DNA of 62,851 nt, taken from the NCBI RefSeq assembly GCF_003634045.1, contig NZ_RBIM01000007.1, positions 215,501 to 278,351 of the forward strand, given 5' to 3'. Shown piece after piece: positions 44,832-53,495 of the stretch; the stretch's first letter is position 1, and each line of letters starts with the position of its first letter. Origin of the DNA: Maricaulis maris (GTDB taxonomy: Bacteria; Pseudomonadota; Alphaproteobacteria; Caulobacterales; Maricaulaceae). A program made the position numbers and the translations under genes. The notes beneath the pieces were generated by a model, which was not told where the DNA came from, did no database searches, and saw only the letters and a list, made by a program, of their open reading frames with translations.

Positions 44832-45968
44832 ATGAGTGTCGTTGCCCTTCGTAACCGTCTGACAAATGACGATATTCGCCGCCTGGTGAAGGGTGAGTCG
44901 GATGAGAGCCGGGCGATGGCGGCCCGCAAGATCTGTCGCCGCATGGACGCCGCCTCCCTGACCGAAGCGGAACGCACCGCCGCCCGTGACATTCTCGACA
45001 TGATCGCGCGTGACGCGACCGAGCTTGTGCGACGGGCGCTTGCGATAACCCTGCGTCAATCGCCCAACCTGCCGCGCGAGATTGCCCGCAAGCTGGCTGC
45101 GGATGTCGACAGTGTCGCGACACCGGTTCTGCAATCCTCGCCGGTCCTGACGGATGACGACCTGTTGTCGGTGCTTGAAACCGCTGACACGGCCAAGCGC
45201 TGTGCGATTGCGCAACGTGAGCGGGTCGCGCCGATCGTTGTTCACGAAATTCTCGACAGCCGGGACGAGGACGCGGTGTCAATTGCGGCCGCCAATGATG
45301 GAGCCGAGTTTGATGACGCGGCCTATCAGCGTGCCTTTGCCGAGTTCTGCGAGAGCAGCGGCGTGATGGACGCATTTGTGGCGCGCTCGCAATTGCCGCT
45401 CAGCGTCACCGAACGCCTGATCGCCCATGTCAGCGATGTCGCTCTCAACAGGCTCGTGAAAGCGCATGCCCTGCCGCCGCAACTCGCTGTGGAGCTGTCT
45501 GAAGGCGCCCGCGAGCGGGCCACGCTGGATCTTGTTGACCAGGCCGGACTGGCGCACGACCCCAAGCATTTCGTCCAGCAATTGCGGTTGAACAGCCGGC
45601 TGACGCCATCGCTCATCCTGCGCGCCCTGTTGCGCGGCCATATCGCCTTTGTCGAGCACGCGTTCGCTGAATTGGCCGGGGTTACCCATTCGCGGGCCTG
45701 GTTGCTGGTGCATGATGCCGGGCCGCTGGGCTTGCGCGCCGTGTATGACCGCACCGGCATGCCGTCGCGGCTTTATCCGGCCGTACGCGCGGCATTGGAC
45801 GTCTATCACGGCATGGAAGTCCCGCAGGACGAGATCGGTCGCGCCCAGTTCCGGCGCGTGCTGGCGGAACGCGCCATCACCCGGTTTCAGGGCATTCCGG
45901 AAGAGGATCTGGACTATGTTCTCAGCCGATTCGACGAGGACGCGGAAAGCATCAAGCTTGCCGGCTAG
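44832..45968 (+). CDS. DUF2336 domain protein A
   Basis: 378-residue all-helical cytoplasmic protein matching the DUF2336 family of alphaproteobacteria, with HEAT-like repeats (ATELVRRALAITLRQSPNLP, ALNRLVKAHALPPQLAVELS). No catalytic motif is visible. Members often sit near motility or two-component genes; here a receiver-Hpt operon is convergent and a second DUF2336 gene is 2 kb away. ATG 44832, directly after a moderate Shine-Dalgarno (CGGAAG). Confidence 0.8.
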   Translation: MSVVALRNRLTNDDIRRLVKGESDESRAMAARKICRRMDAASLTEAERTAARDILDMIARDATELVRRALAITLRQSPNLPREIARKLAADVDSVATPVLQSSPVLTDDDLLSVLETADTAKRCAIAQRERVAPIVVHEILDSRDEDAVSIAAANDGAEFDDAAYQRAFAEFCESSGVMDAFVARSQLPLSVTERLIAHVSDVALNRLVKAHALPPQLAVELSEGARERATLDLVDQAGLAHDPKHFVQQLRLNSRLTPSLILRALLRGHIAFVEHAFAELAGVTHSRAWLLVHDAGPLGLRAVYDRTGMPSRLYPAVRAALDVYHGMEVPQDEIGRAQFRRVLAERAITRFQGIPEEDLDYVLSRFDEDAESIKLAG

Positions 45969-45990
45969 GCAAACCCGCCGTCATCGGGAT

Positions 45991-46026
45991 AGAAAAAAAA
46001 GCCGGCGTTTGACGCCGGCTTTTTTT
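45991..46026. terminator. bidirectional Rho-independent terminator
   Basis: A run of eight A, then GCCGGCGT-TTG-ACGCCGGC (46001-46019), then seven T. It serves both DUF2336 protein A and the convergent Hpt gene. Confidence 0.95.
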
Positions 46027-46053
46027 GTTCTTGCGAGTATGGATGGCTAGGAA

Positions 46054-46551
46054 TCAGTCGTCCTTCCATGGCTCCGCGAAGGCCGTTGTTTGAGCCTCCA
46101 GTTCGCCGGCGAGGGCCGCCGCGACCGGATCATTGTCGTCGCGGATATTCTGCGACAGGGCCGCGCGGATCGCACCGACATGTGCCAGGGCGAGGGCGGT
46201 CGGTGCCTTGGCGCGCTTCTCCGGCATGTCGATCATCTTGGTCAGCGATTTGGCCAAGCGGGTGATGATCGGGAATTCATAGGTCGCGCCAAGGCCGCGC
46301 AGGTCGTGGGCGCGCACGAAGAGGTCTTCGCCCTCGCTGCCCTCGAGGCCTTTCTCGCGAACGATCTTGGCTGCCGCTTCGAGTTTCACGACTTCTTCTT
46401 CCAGCCATTGGCCGAAATCAGTGCGCAAATCCTTGAGCGCTTCCTCGGCCTTCTGGATCATGTGCAGATCGCCCTGGCTGATGGGCCCACCAACTTTGAT
46501 CTGCAACATGTTCGGGGCGGAGATGACCTCCACATCCTTGTTATTGGCCAT
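46054..46551 (-). CDS. histidine phosphotransfer (Hpt) domain protein
   Basis: 165-residue, mostly helical protein. The phosphorylatable histidine is probably His82 in FVRAHDLRGLGATYEF, fitting the Hpt pattern A-H-x-L-(K/R)-G. It would relay phosphate between a hybrid kinase and a response regulator. It is encoded 11 bases after a single-domain receiver, so the two likely work as a pair. Start ATG 46551, Shine-Dalgarno GAGG. Confidence 0.75.
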   Translation of the reverse strand: MANNKDVEVISAPNMLQIKVGGPISQGDLHMIQKAEEALKDLRTDFGQWLEEEVVKLEAAAKIVREKGLEGSEGEDLFVRAHDLRGLGATYEFPIITRLAKSLTKMIDMPEKRAKAPTALALAHVGAIRAALSQNIRDDNDPVAAALAGELEAQTTAFAEPWKDD

Positions 46552-46562
46552 GAGACGTCCTC

Positions 46563-47021
46563 TTAGCTGGCAGTCGCGAGCGAAGCGTCAGGAGCGCCGG
46601 CCCGGTGTTGTGATGTTGACCCGAGGGTCTCGCGCAGGGTCTGGGCGAGGTTGGCCGCGGTAAAGGGTTTGGTCAGGAAGGCATCGACGCCGGTCTGGCG
46701 GGCCTGACGGATGCGTTCCTCGGCGCTGTAGGCCGACAACATGATCACCGGCAGGTGCGGGGCCGGGCTGTGGCGCCGGTCGCGTAGCGTCCGTACGAGA
46801 TCGAGTCCGTCGCGTGGCTTCATCTTCCAGTCGGTGATCAGAAGGTCGACCGGCTTGGCCCGCAGGACATCAAGGGCCCGCTCGACCGTGTCGGCCTCGA
46901 TCACCCGGTTGCAACCGAAGGCCTGCAACGAAACCCGCAGTGCCCCGCGCAGCGCGGCGCTGTCGTCCACCAGAAGGATGGTGAGACGGGATAAGGTCGT
47001 GTCCAGCGCGAAGTCTGTCAT
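46563..47021 (-). CDS. CheY-like response regulator paired with Hpt
   Basis: 152-residue single receiver domain: acidic pocket VDDSAALR (Asp19, Asp20), phosphoacceptor Asp64 in LLITDWKMKPRDG, switch Ser in MLSAYS and Lys in FLTKPF. The last 20 residues are a flexible Ala/Ser/Thr tail. First gene of a two-gene unit with the Hpt protein; a CtrA-like box lies 54-68 bases upstream. Confidence 0.9.
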   Translation of the reverse strand: MTDFALDTTLSRLTILLVDDSAALRGALRVSLQAFGCNRVIEADTVERALDVLRAKPVDLLITDWKMKPRDGLDLVRTLRDRRHSPAPHLPVIMLSAYSAEERIRQARQTGVDAFLTKPFTAANLAQTLRETLGSTSQHRAGAPDASLATAS

Positions 47022-47074
47022 CGTGGGCCCGGGTCCGCTCGATCAAATCGTACGGTCAGACTAGCGCGGCTTGC

Positions 47075-47089
47075 TTAACGCCAGCCTAA
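47075..47089 (-). promoter_or_regulatory. CtrA-like box upstream of the receiver-Hpt operon
   Basis: On the minus strand TTAG-N7-TTAA (plus strand TTAACGCCAGCCTAA), one mismatch from the CtrA consensus, between the nadK stop and the receiver gene start. It shares the TTAACGCC half with the box at 43811. Confidence 0.4.
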
Positions 47090-47095
47090 ATCCGT

Positions 47096-47860
47096 TCAGT
47101 TTTCGAACTGCTCGACCAGGATGCGTTCGGCGAGATCACGGCCGGGATCAAACAGCATGGTCAGCGTCACATCATGGGCTTCTACCACATCAACGCGGGC
47201 CACTTCACGGAATTCCTGATTGTCGGCCACCGCAGATACCGGCCGCAGGGATGGTTCGACGATCTCGAAGCCAACCCGGACATTGCGCGGCAGGAGCGCC
47301 CCGCGCCATCGCCGTGGCCGGAAGGCGCTGATCGGGGTCAGGGCCAGCACGGTTGAGGTCAATGGCAGGATCGGCCCGTGGGCAGAGAGGTTATACGCCG
47401 TCGACCCGGCCGGCGTCGCGACCAGGATGCCGTCGGCCTGCAACTCGGACATCCGGCTCTTGCCGTCGATTGTGATCTTGATCTTGGCCGTTTGCCGGGT
47501 TTCGCGCAGCAGCGAGACCTCGTTGATAGCGAGGGCCTCGAAGGGTTTGCAGTGGATGTCTTCCCCGAAGGCACGCAGCGGATGGATACGCGCGCGCTCG
47601 GCTTCGGCAATCCGTTGCGGCAGCCCGTCCTCGCGAAACTCGTTCATCAGGAAGCCGACCGATCCGAAATTCATGCCATAAACCCGCGCGCCGGTGCGAA
47701 TCGACATGTGCAGAGCGTCAAGCATCAACCCGTCGCCACCCAGGGCGACGATGACATCCGCCTCTTCGATGGGCACATGGCCATAGAGGTTTTCAAGGCG
47801 CGACTTGGCGGCCTTGGCCTCAGGTCGGGGGCTGGCGAGGAAGGCGAGAGAAGCGGTGAT
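47096..47860 (-). CDS. nadK: NAD kinase, start codon unclear
   Basis: Phosphorylates NAD+ to NADP+. The signature [60 protein letters not shown] and [16 protein letters not shown] identify it. The first ordinary start in frame is GTG 47776, which would give 226 residues and lose the first strand of the fold. The frame stays open upstream and reads [20 protein letters not shown] then LENLYGHV, as expected for a NadK N-terminus, back to an ATC codon at 47860 (254 residues). No ATG, GTG or TTG is present there, so either a rare start codon or a base error is involved. It follows the DUF2336 gene B closely. Confidence 0.8.
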   Translation of the reverse strand: MTASLAFLASPRPEAKAAKSRLENLYGHVPIEEADVIVALGGDGLMLDALHMSIRTGARVYGMNFGSVGFLMNEFREDGLPQRIAEAERARIHPLRAFGEDIHCKPFEALAINEVSLLRETRQTAKIKITIDGKSRMSELQADGILVATPAGSTAYNLSAHGPILPLTSTVLALTPISAFRPRRWRGALLPRNVRVGFEIVEPSLRPVSAVADNQEFREVARVDVVEAHDVTLTMLFDPGRDLAERILVEQFEN

Positions 47861-47900
47861 GGGCGTGCTCGAAGGAAAACCTGATGAAACAGGTTCTTAT

Positions 47901-48959
47901 TCAAGCCCTCGTGCCCATTTGGCGCAAGACCTTCGCCGCTTTTTCCGGACCGTACATGCGGAAGACATTCGCCGCTGCCGCCATGGCATCGCCTTCCAAC
48001 GCCTGGTGGATGCGGCCAGAACGCTGCAACGTCTTGTGGATGATCGGATAGGCGGTGCGGTCCAGCTGGGCCGCCTGGCAAGCCATGGCGGCGGCGCGGA
48101 CACCGCTCATCGCCAATGCGATGCGCCATTGCGACGCCTTGATGTCGCACAGGGCGGCGATCGCGTGATCAAACACTGCTTCCTTGCCGGCCTTGAGCGC
48201 GTCCATCGCGAAACGGCCGCTCAGCTTGCCGGCGGATTTTGCATCCTGGACTTCGCGGGCGGCCTCCTTGTCGACATCTTCCGGTGTCGCGCCGAGTGCA
48301 GCGTCAACAGCAAGGCTCTCGACTTTTGCCTTGTCGAGGCCAAACCGGCGGTAGAGTTCCTCGCGCCAGTTTTCCGGCAACATGATGCAGAGTTGGGTGG
48401 CGTAGTCAGTCGACAGGTCGTGGCGGCGGGCCAGCGCCTCACGCAGCTTGGGATGCTCGCGCGCCACGTGGAGGCAGACCTCCAGCGTGTTCTCGGAGAT
48501 TTCCGCGGTGTCGTTATTGGCCAGCGCGCGCAACACAATCGGTTCGCCCGGCTTGGCAAGGCGATCGGTCACGGGCAGGCAGAGATTGGCACGCATGGCG
48601 AGGTGGCGCCGGTGATCGATCGAGCCGGTTTCCGCGAGTTCGATCATGTCTTTCTGCGTCAACTGATCGCTCTTTTCGATGATGATCGCGGAAATTTCGA
48701 TCTGGTCGAAGGCGAAGTGCCGGATCGCTGAATGCGGTGCCCAATCGCAACCGGCCAGCTTTTTGGCCATTGCCATCTTGGTGTCGAGGTCCGACTTGGT
48801 CGACAGTGTAATGAGCAGGTCGCCGGCGACTGGTTCGGCCGATGCCGACAAGGGCTGCGCGACACACATCTCCGTTACGCTCAGCGCAAGCTGCTGGCGT
48901 TTGTCGGGGTCGCGTACAGTCGCGAGAAGATGGAGCGCGTCGGCTGGTTTTGCGGCCAT
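47901..48959 (-). CDS. DUF2336 domain protein B
   Basis: 352-residue helical protein of the DUF2336 family, distantly similar to protein A in layout (LITLSTKSDLDTKMAMAKKL, ISAIIIEKSDQLTQKDMIEL, IDHRRHLAMRANL). The C-terminal third has a separate helical region (KLSGRFAMDALKAGKEAVFD). No enzyme motif. Its stop is about 40 bases before nadK and it probably shares that transcript. Divergent from egtB. Function unknown. Confidence 0.8.
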   Translation of the reverse strand: MAAKPADALHLLATVRDPDKRQQLALSVTEMCVAQPLSASAEPVAGDLLITLSTKSDLDTKMAMAKKLAGCDWAPHSAIRHFAFDQIEISAIIIEKSDQLTQKDMIELAETGSIDHRRHLAMRANLCLPVTDRLAKPGEPIVLRALANNDTAEISENTLEVCLHVAREHPKLREALARRHDLSTDYATQLCIMLPENWREELYRRFGLDKAKVESLAVDAALGATPEDVDKEAAREVQDAKSAGKLSGRFAMDALKAGKEAVFDHAIAALCDIKASQWRIALAMSGVRAAAMACQAAQLDRTAYPIIHKTLQRSGRIHQALEGDAMAAAANVFRMYGPEKAAKVLRQMGTRA

Positions 48960-49055
48960 GGGTCTTGATTTGCGAACCGTTACATTGACGGTTATCGATG
49001 ACAGGAACGCCTTGAAAACTTCTTAATTCGGGCGGTGACGAGAGGGGTTTCAGCC

Positions 49056-50333
49056 ATGGATGACATCCGGCCGGCGTCATTGCTCACACGCTATTCGAAC
49101 GTGCGGCAGCAGACGCAATCCCTGGTCGTCGGCTTGAGCGAGGAGGACATGCTGGTCCAGACCATGGCGGATGTCAGTCCGACCAAATGGCACCTGGCCC
49201 ACACCACCTGGTTCTGGGAGACGTTCGTGCTTCGGCAGTATCTCGCCAGATATCAGGAATTTTCCCCTGAATTCAACTACCTGTTCAATTCCTACTATGA
49301 CGGGATTGGTGATCGCCACGCCCGGGCCGAACGTGGCTTTCTCAGTCGCCCGCGCTTGGCCGACGTGATGGCCTATCGTGATCATGTCGATGACGCGATG
49401 GCGCGTTTACTGACCGTTGACCACGGCGATAAAAATGCACGACTTGCGCCGCTGATTGAACTCGGGGTCGCGCATGAGGAGCAGCATCAGGAGCTCATCC
49501 TCACTGATATCAAGCATGTGCTGTCACGCCATCCGTTTTCCCCCGTGGCCTTTCCGCCGGCGCGCCGCACCGAGCCCGCGCCGATTGCCGAGCCGGGTTG
49601 GGTCGAATTTGCTGGCGGCACGGTTGATATCGGCGTCGATGGCGTCGGCTTTCATTTCGACAATGAGGGGCCTCGGCATCAGGTGATCCTTGTCCCCTTC
49701 GCCTTGGCCGACCGTCTGGCGACCAATCGGGACTATGCAGACTTCATCGCCGATGGCGGCTACGCGACCCCGTCGCTATGGTTGTCGGATGGTTGGGCGC
49801 GTTTGCAGGATGAGGCGTGGTCAGCGCCCTTGTATTGGCGGCAGGGCGATGCCGGCTGGCAGGAATTCACGCTGCACGGGCTGCACCCGCTCGACCTGGA
49901 CGCGCCGGTGATCCATCTCAGCTATTACGAAGCCAGCGCCTTCGCCGAGTGGAGCGGTGCGCGCTTGCCGACCGAAGCCGAGTGGGAACACGCTGCGCAG
50001 CGGGCACGGGGACCGGATGGCCGATATGCGCAGCCTGGTGTTTCCGCCCATCCCGGCATCACGCCGTCCAACCCGTCCGGCGTGACCGGGCTGCGCCAGA
50101 TGTTCGGTGACGCTTGGGAGTGGACGCGGTCTTCCTACTCGGCCTATCCGCGCTTTCGTCCGGCGGCCGGCGCGGTTGGCGAATACAATGGCAAATTCAT
50201 GAGCGGGCAGTATGTCTTGCGCGGCGGATCCTGCGCGACGGCGCCTTGGCATGTGCGCGCGACTTACCGCAATTTCTTCCCGCCGGCGGCGCGCTGGCAG
50301 TTTTCCGGTGTGAGACTGGCGCGGGATATTTGA
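49056..50333 (+). CDS. egtB: ergothioneine synthase EgtB-like sulfoxide synthase
   Basis: Iron enzyme that joins a thiol (cysteine or gamma-glutamylcysteine) to hercynine and oxidises it, giving the ergothioneine precursor. The 425-residue product has the N-terminal DinB-like iron site His49 (WHLAHTTWFWE) and His140/His144 (HEEQHQEL) and the C-terminal FGE-sulfatase fold (LPTEAEWEHAA, DAWEWTRSSY, GKFMSGQYVLRGGS). ATG 49056 lies 8 bases after GAGAGGGG. The methyltransferase EgtD that makes hercynine usually lies next to egtB, but the next gene here is an aldolase. Confidence 0.88.
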   Translation: MDDIRPASLLTRYSNVRQQTQSLVVGLSEEDMLVQTMADVSPTKWHLAHTTWFWETFVLRQYLARYQEFSPEFNYLFNSYYDGIGDRHARAERGFLSRPRLADVMAYRDHVDDAMARLLTVDHGDKNARLAPLIELGVAHEEQHQELILTDIKHVLSRHPFSPVAFPPARRTEPAPIAEPGWVEFAGGTVDIGVDGVGFHFDNEGPRHQVILVPFALADRLATNRDYADFIADGGYATPSLWLSDGWARLQDEAWSAPLYWRQGDAGWQEFTLHGLHPLDLDAPVIHLSYYEASAFAEWSGARLPTEAEWEHAAQRARGPDGRYAQPGVSAHPGITPSNPSGVTGLRQMFGDAWEWTRSSYSAYPRFRPAAGAVGEYNGKFMSGQYVLRGGSCATAPWHVRATYRNFFPPAARWQFSGVRLARDI

Positions 50334-50401
50334 CGGGCGGGCCGGCAGGCCCGATCCTGCGCATTGTTGGCGATAACGATACAAGCCATGGGGAGAACAT
50401 C

Positions 50402-51169
50402 ATGGACGATCAAACAAGCATGTCGGTCAAGGACCAGGTTTCGGCCGAGGAGTGGAAGGCGCGCTGTGACCTTGCCGCCCTTTACCGCCTTGTGCGGATG
50501 CACGGGTGGGATGACCTCTTTTTCACCCATATCTCGATGCGGATACCCGGACCGGATGAGCATTTTCTGCTCAACCCGTTCGGCCTGCTTTATGAGGATG
50601 TGACTGCGTCGAACCTTGTGAAGATCGATCTCGACGGTAATGTCTTGCCGCCATCGCGATACGGAATCAATCCGGCCGGTTTCACCATTCATTCGGCGAT
50701 CCACGCGGCCCGGCATGACGTTGCCGTGGCCCTGCATCTGCATTCCGATGCCGGCGTTGCGGTCGCGGCCCAGAAGGGCGGGCTTCGCCCGATTTCCCAG
50801 CTGGCGATGAATGTCTTCAATGATGTGAGCTATCACGACTATGAAGGTATCGCCCTGGAGTCCGAGGAAAAAGAGCGGCTTGTGGCGGATCTCGGCGAGA
50901 AGAACCTAATGATTTTGCGCAACCATGGGACGCTGTCGGTTGGCGATCACCCGTTTAGCGCGTATATTCGCATCTATCTACTGGAGCGTGCCTGCAAGAT
51001 CCAGGTCATGGCCCAGGCGGGTGGAGAGCTGATTGAATGGGACGAGAAGATGCAGGACCGCGTCTTCGGGCAATCTTCGGAGATCGCGTCCAACGACTTC
51101 TTCAAGGAGATAGCCTGGGCCGCGATCATGGATCGCGTTCGCCGCGAAAGCCCCGGCTTCGAAGTCTGA
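50402..51169 (+). CDS. class II aldolase/adducin family protein
   Basis: 255-residue protein of the zinc-dependent class II aldolase/adducin head family (relatives: L-fuculose-1-phosphate aldolase, ribulose-5-phosphate 4-epimerase). Family marks include THISMRIPG, FLLNPFGLLYEDVTAS, the metal-binding LHLHSDAG (His-x-His) and ILRNHGTLSVG. The second zinc histidine pair reads H-L-H. Bacterial members of this subgroup are often of unknown substrate. ATG 50402, 6 bases after GGGGAGA. The start of the outer-membrane gene overlaps its 3' end. Confidence 0.82.
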   Translation: MDDQTSMSVKDQVSAEEWKARCDLAALYRLVRMHGWDDLFFTHISMRIPGPDEHFLLNPFGLLYEDVTASNLVKIDLDGNVLPPSRYGINPAGFTIHSAIHAARHDVAVALHLHSDAGVAVAAQKGGLRPISQLAMNVFNDVSYHDYEGIALESEEKERLVADLGEKNLMILRNHGTLSVGDHPFSAYIRIYLLERACKIQVMAQAGGELIEWDEKMQDRVFGQSSEIASNDFFKEIAWAAIMDRVRRESPGFEV

Positions 51170-51948
51170 CCGCAATCGCCTGTTTGGCCGGTGCATCAGG
51201 GCTCGCCCTGGATGCGCCGGCCGACGCGGGTGCCTGGCCCCAGCCGCAGGGCGAGGGCGTTATCATCATGACTACTCTGGTGGATCGCGCCGACACGAGG
51301 TTCGACGGTGATCGTCGACGCTCGGATGACGGCTATTTTCACAAGGACGAGACGGCCACTTATCTCGAATACGGGCTTAGCGGACGTGATACGATGGTTG
51401 TCCGGATCGCCTGGCAGGATGTGCGGCGCTCGCGTGGGCAATCCTATGACGAGGCGCGGGGCCTGGCAGCCAGTGAAATCGGTTGGCGGCGCCAGGTCTG
51501 GCGTCGCGATGCGACTGTTGCGTCGTTGCAAGCGACGGCCCTGATCCCCGGCCAGGGCGAGAATGTCGCCAATCAGGCTTTTGGATCCGGCGAAATGGCT
51601 GCGGAACTGCGTGCGCTCCTCGGACAAGGCCTGGGGCGTCACGGCTTTGTCGAGGCCCAGACCGCCTGGCGATGGCGTGACGGGGAATATCTGGACGAAG
51701 CACGGCTCGATCTGACCGCCGGCTGGCGTGTGACTGATCGTTGGCAGGTGCTGGCCCAGAGCTTCTCGGTCTGGAGTGTTGAAACGGATCGGCCCGGCAC
51801 GCGCGCCTTTGATCAGCACAAGCTGCAGCTGTCTGTCAGTCGCGAGCTCGGCGCGCAGACGATCCAGATCGGTGCATCGTTCACGCCCACCGGCCGCAAT
51901 GCAATCAACCAGCAGGCCTTGTTTCTGTCGGTGTGGCGGAGGTTTTGA
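51037..51948 (+). CDS. outer-membrane beta-barrel-like protein, start uncertain
   Basis: The C-terminal roughly 240 residues alternate in polarity and end in FLSVWRRF, the Phe-terminated last strand of an outer-membrane barrel. A clear signal peptide (RKPRLRS, then LTAIACLAGASGLAL, then ADA-GAW) starts inside the 3' end of the aldolase gene. The only ATG giving the basic part is 51037, which overlaps the aldolase by 133 bases; TTG 51184 would remove it, and CTG 51166 overlaps the aldolase stop. Family not recognised. Confidence 0.55.
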   Translation: MGREDAGPRLRAIFGDRVQRLLQGDSLGRDHGSRSPRKPRLRSLTAIACLAGASGLALDAPADAGAWPQPQGEGVIIMTTLVDRADTRFDGDRRRSDDGYFHKDETATYLEYGLSGRDTMVVRIAWQDVRRSRGQSYDEARGLAASEIGWRRQVWRRDATVASLQATALIPGQGENVANQAFGSGEMAAELRALLGQGLGRHGFVEAQTAWRWRDGEYLDEARLDLTAGWRVTDRWQVLAQSFSVWSVETDRPGTRAFDQHKLQLSVSRELGAQTIQIGASFTPTGRNAINQQALFLSVWRRF

Positions 51949-51950
51949 TC

Positions 51951-52454
51951 CTAGTCGCCTGCGGTTTCGACGGCGATATGGGCAATGACATCCCGGCGAT
52001 CATCGGCGTCACGCAGGCCGACAAAGCTCATCCGGTTACCCGGAACGAGCGCGCGGGGGTTGGCGATCCAGGCATCGAGTGTGTCGAGGTCCCAGACCAG
52101 ACCGGCTTCGGCGAGCTGGCTCGAATAGCTGAAGCGGTCCGCGCCTGCGGCAGGGGCTCCGATAATCCCGTGCAGATTGGGGCCGACCGTGTGGCGCCCA
52201 CCATCGCTGAGCGTGTGGCAAGACTGGCAACGGCGGAACTGGCGCGCGCCATTGGTCAGGTCTGCATTGACATAGTCGCCGCCCAACTCGGCGAGAATGG
52301 CGGCGGTGTCGCGGCTCGCTGTAGGCGAAGTGCCATCAGCCGTGCTGCTGGTGGCAGGTGACGATGCATCGCCAGCGGCCGACCGCGTGTCGCTGCCGCC
52401 GTCGCAGGCCGCAAGGGCGATAACAGGCAGGAGCGAAAGAAGGGCGCGTGTCAT
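51951..52454 (-). CDS. class I cytochrome c, probable lipoprotein
   Basis: 167-residue monoheme cytochrome c. Signal with lipobox ALAAC (Cys near residue 17), a Ser/Thr/Ala linker, heme site C-Q-S-C-H, the VGPNLHGIIGAPAG-like segment and the Met ligand in PGNRMSFVGL. Likely a membrane-tethered electron carrier to a terminal oxidase, as in other alphaproteobacteria. Its stop is 2 bases past that of the convergent outer-membrane gene. ATG 52454 follows GGGA. Confidence 0.88.
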   Translation of the reverse strand: MTRALLSLLPVIALAACDGGSDTRSAAGDASSPATSSTADGTSPTASRDTAAILAELGGDYVNADLTNGARQFRRCQSCHTLSDGGRHTVGPNLHGIIGAPAAGADRFSYSSQLAEAGLVWDLDTLDAWIANPRALVPGNRMSFVGLRDADDRRDVIAHIAVETAGD

Positions 52455-52650
52455 GTTCAATTCCCCATTTGCGGTTCGAAACCCGGTTATAGCGCAGCAA
52501 GACTGCACCAACATGCGGCACGATGACACCAGGTTGCCAAGCCGGATCGCAGGTCTCCAGCTTGCGCAGGCCGTCATCGTTTTTTCGCTTGTCTCTCGCA
52601 ACACAATCACGAAGAAGTATTGTGGGGACCATTAGAGGCATCGCGAGCGG

Positions 52651-53493
52651 ATGCAAGACCGATCACGGCTGTCGGCCGTCATGATATGTGGAGCCGGTCA
52701 TTCCGGTTCGACACTGCTGGGCATGATCCTCGGCAGTCATACCGATGCTTTCTACATGGGTGAGGGCGGCAAGGCCCGTTATCTCGGCGACGAGAAGAAG
52801 CCGCTGCGCAAGCGCGTCTGCAAGATCTGCGGTGAGGACTGTCCGGTCTGGGCCGGGTTTGAATGGGATGGTTGCTCGCCGCTTTATGCCCAGGTCGCGG
52901 CGCATGTCGGCAAGTCTGTCATCATTGATTCGACCAAGGATGAAGGCTGGATCGAGGACCGGGCGGCGGAGGTTCGCAGCGGTGGAGGTCGGCCTGTCCT
53001 GCTTTTGTTGAGTCGCGACGGGCGGGCCGTGGTCAATTCACGGCTGCGCAAATACCCTGATCGCGATCCCGGCGAGCAAATTCAGGCCTGGGTCGACAAG
53101 ATGGCCACCGCACAGGCGCTGTTCGAAGCGTTCGATGGCCCGAAAATGCGCATTCGCTATGAAGATCTGGCGGGCAACAGTGCCGCCACCATTCACGCAC
53201 TCTGTCACTTGATCGGCCTGGACTACCAGTCGGCAATGGCGGATTTCAGCGCCGTCGACCATCATGTGTTAGGCGGTAATAGTGGAACCCAGTTCATCGC
53301 TGCGCGCTCGCGTTTTGACGATCCGGACGAGGCCTTTGTCAGCCTGGGTTCACGGACCCGCGACTATTATGAAAACCATTCCGGTGGAATCGAGCTTGAT
53401 CTGCGCTGGAAGACAGAAATGAAGCACGAACATCTCGCCCTGTTCGAGCAGATGGCTGCGACGGCCAATGCGCCGTTCCAGTGGGGGGAATGA
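52651..53493 (+). CDS. sulfotransferase family protein with CxxC-x2-C motif
   Basis: 280-residue predicted PAPS-dependent sulfotransferase. The phosphosulfate loop is GAGHSGSTLLGMILGSH (residues 14-30), and the 3'-phosphate Arg/Ser region is LLLLSRDGRAVVNSR. After the loop comes KRVCKICGEDCPVW, a cysteine cluster seen in one bacterial sulfotransferase subgroup and possibly zinc-binding. The acceptor is unknown. It overlaps or abuts the next gene (ATG within the stop), and with that gene and an ABC exporter forms an operon, suggesting sulfation of an exported product. Confidence 0.8.
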   Translation: MQDRSRLSAVMICGAGHSGSTLLGMILGSHTDAFYMGEGGKARYLGDEKKPLRKRVCKICGEDCPVWAGFEWDGCSPLYAQVAAHVGKSVIIDSTKDEGWIEDRAAEVRSGGGRPVLLLLSRDGRAVVNSRLRKYPDRDPGEQIQAWVDKMATAQALFEAFDGPKMRIRYEDLAGNSAATIHALCHLIGLDYQSAMADFSAVDHHVLGGNSGTQFIAARSRFDDPDEAFVSLGSRTRDYYENHSGGIELDLRWKTEMKHEHLALFEQMAATANAPFQWGE

Positions 53494-53495
53494 CA

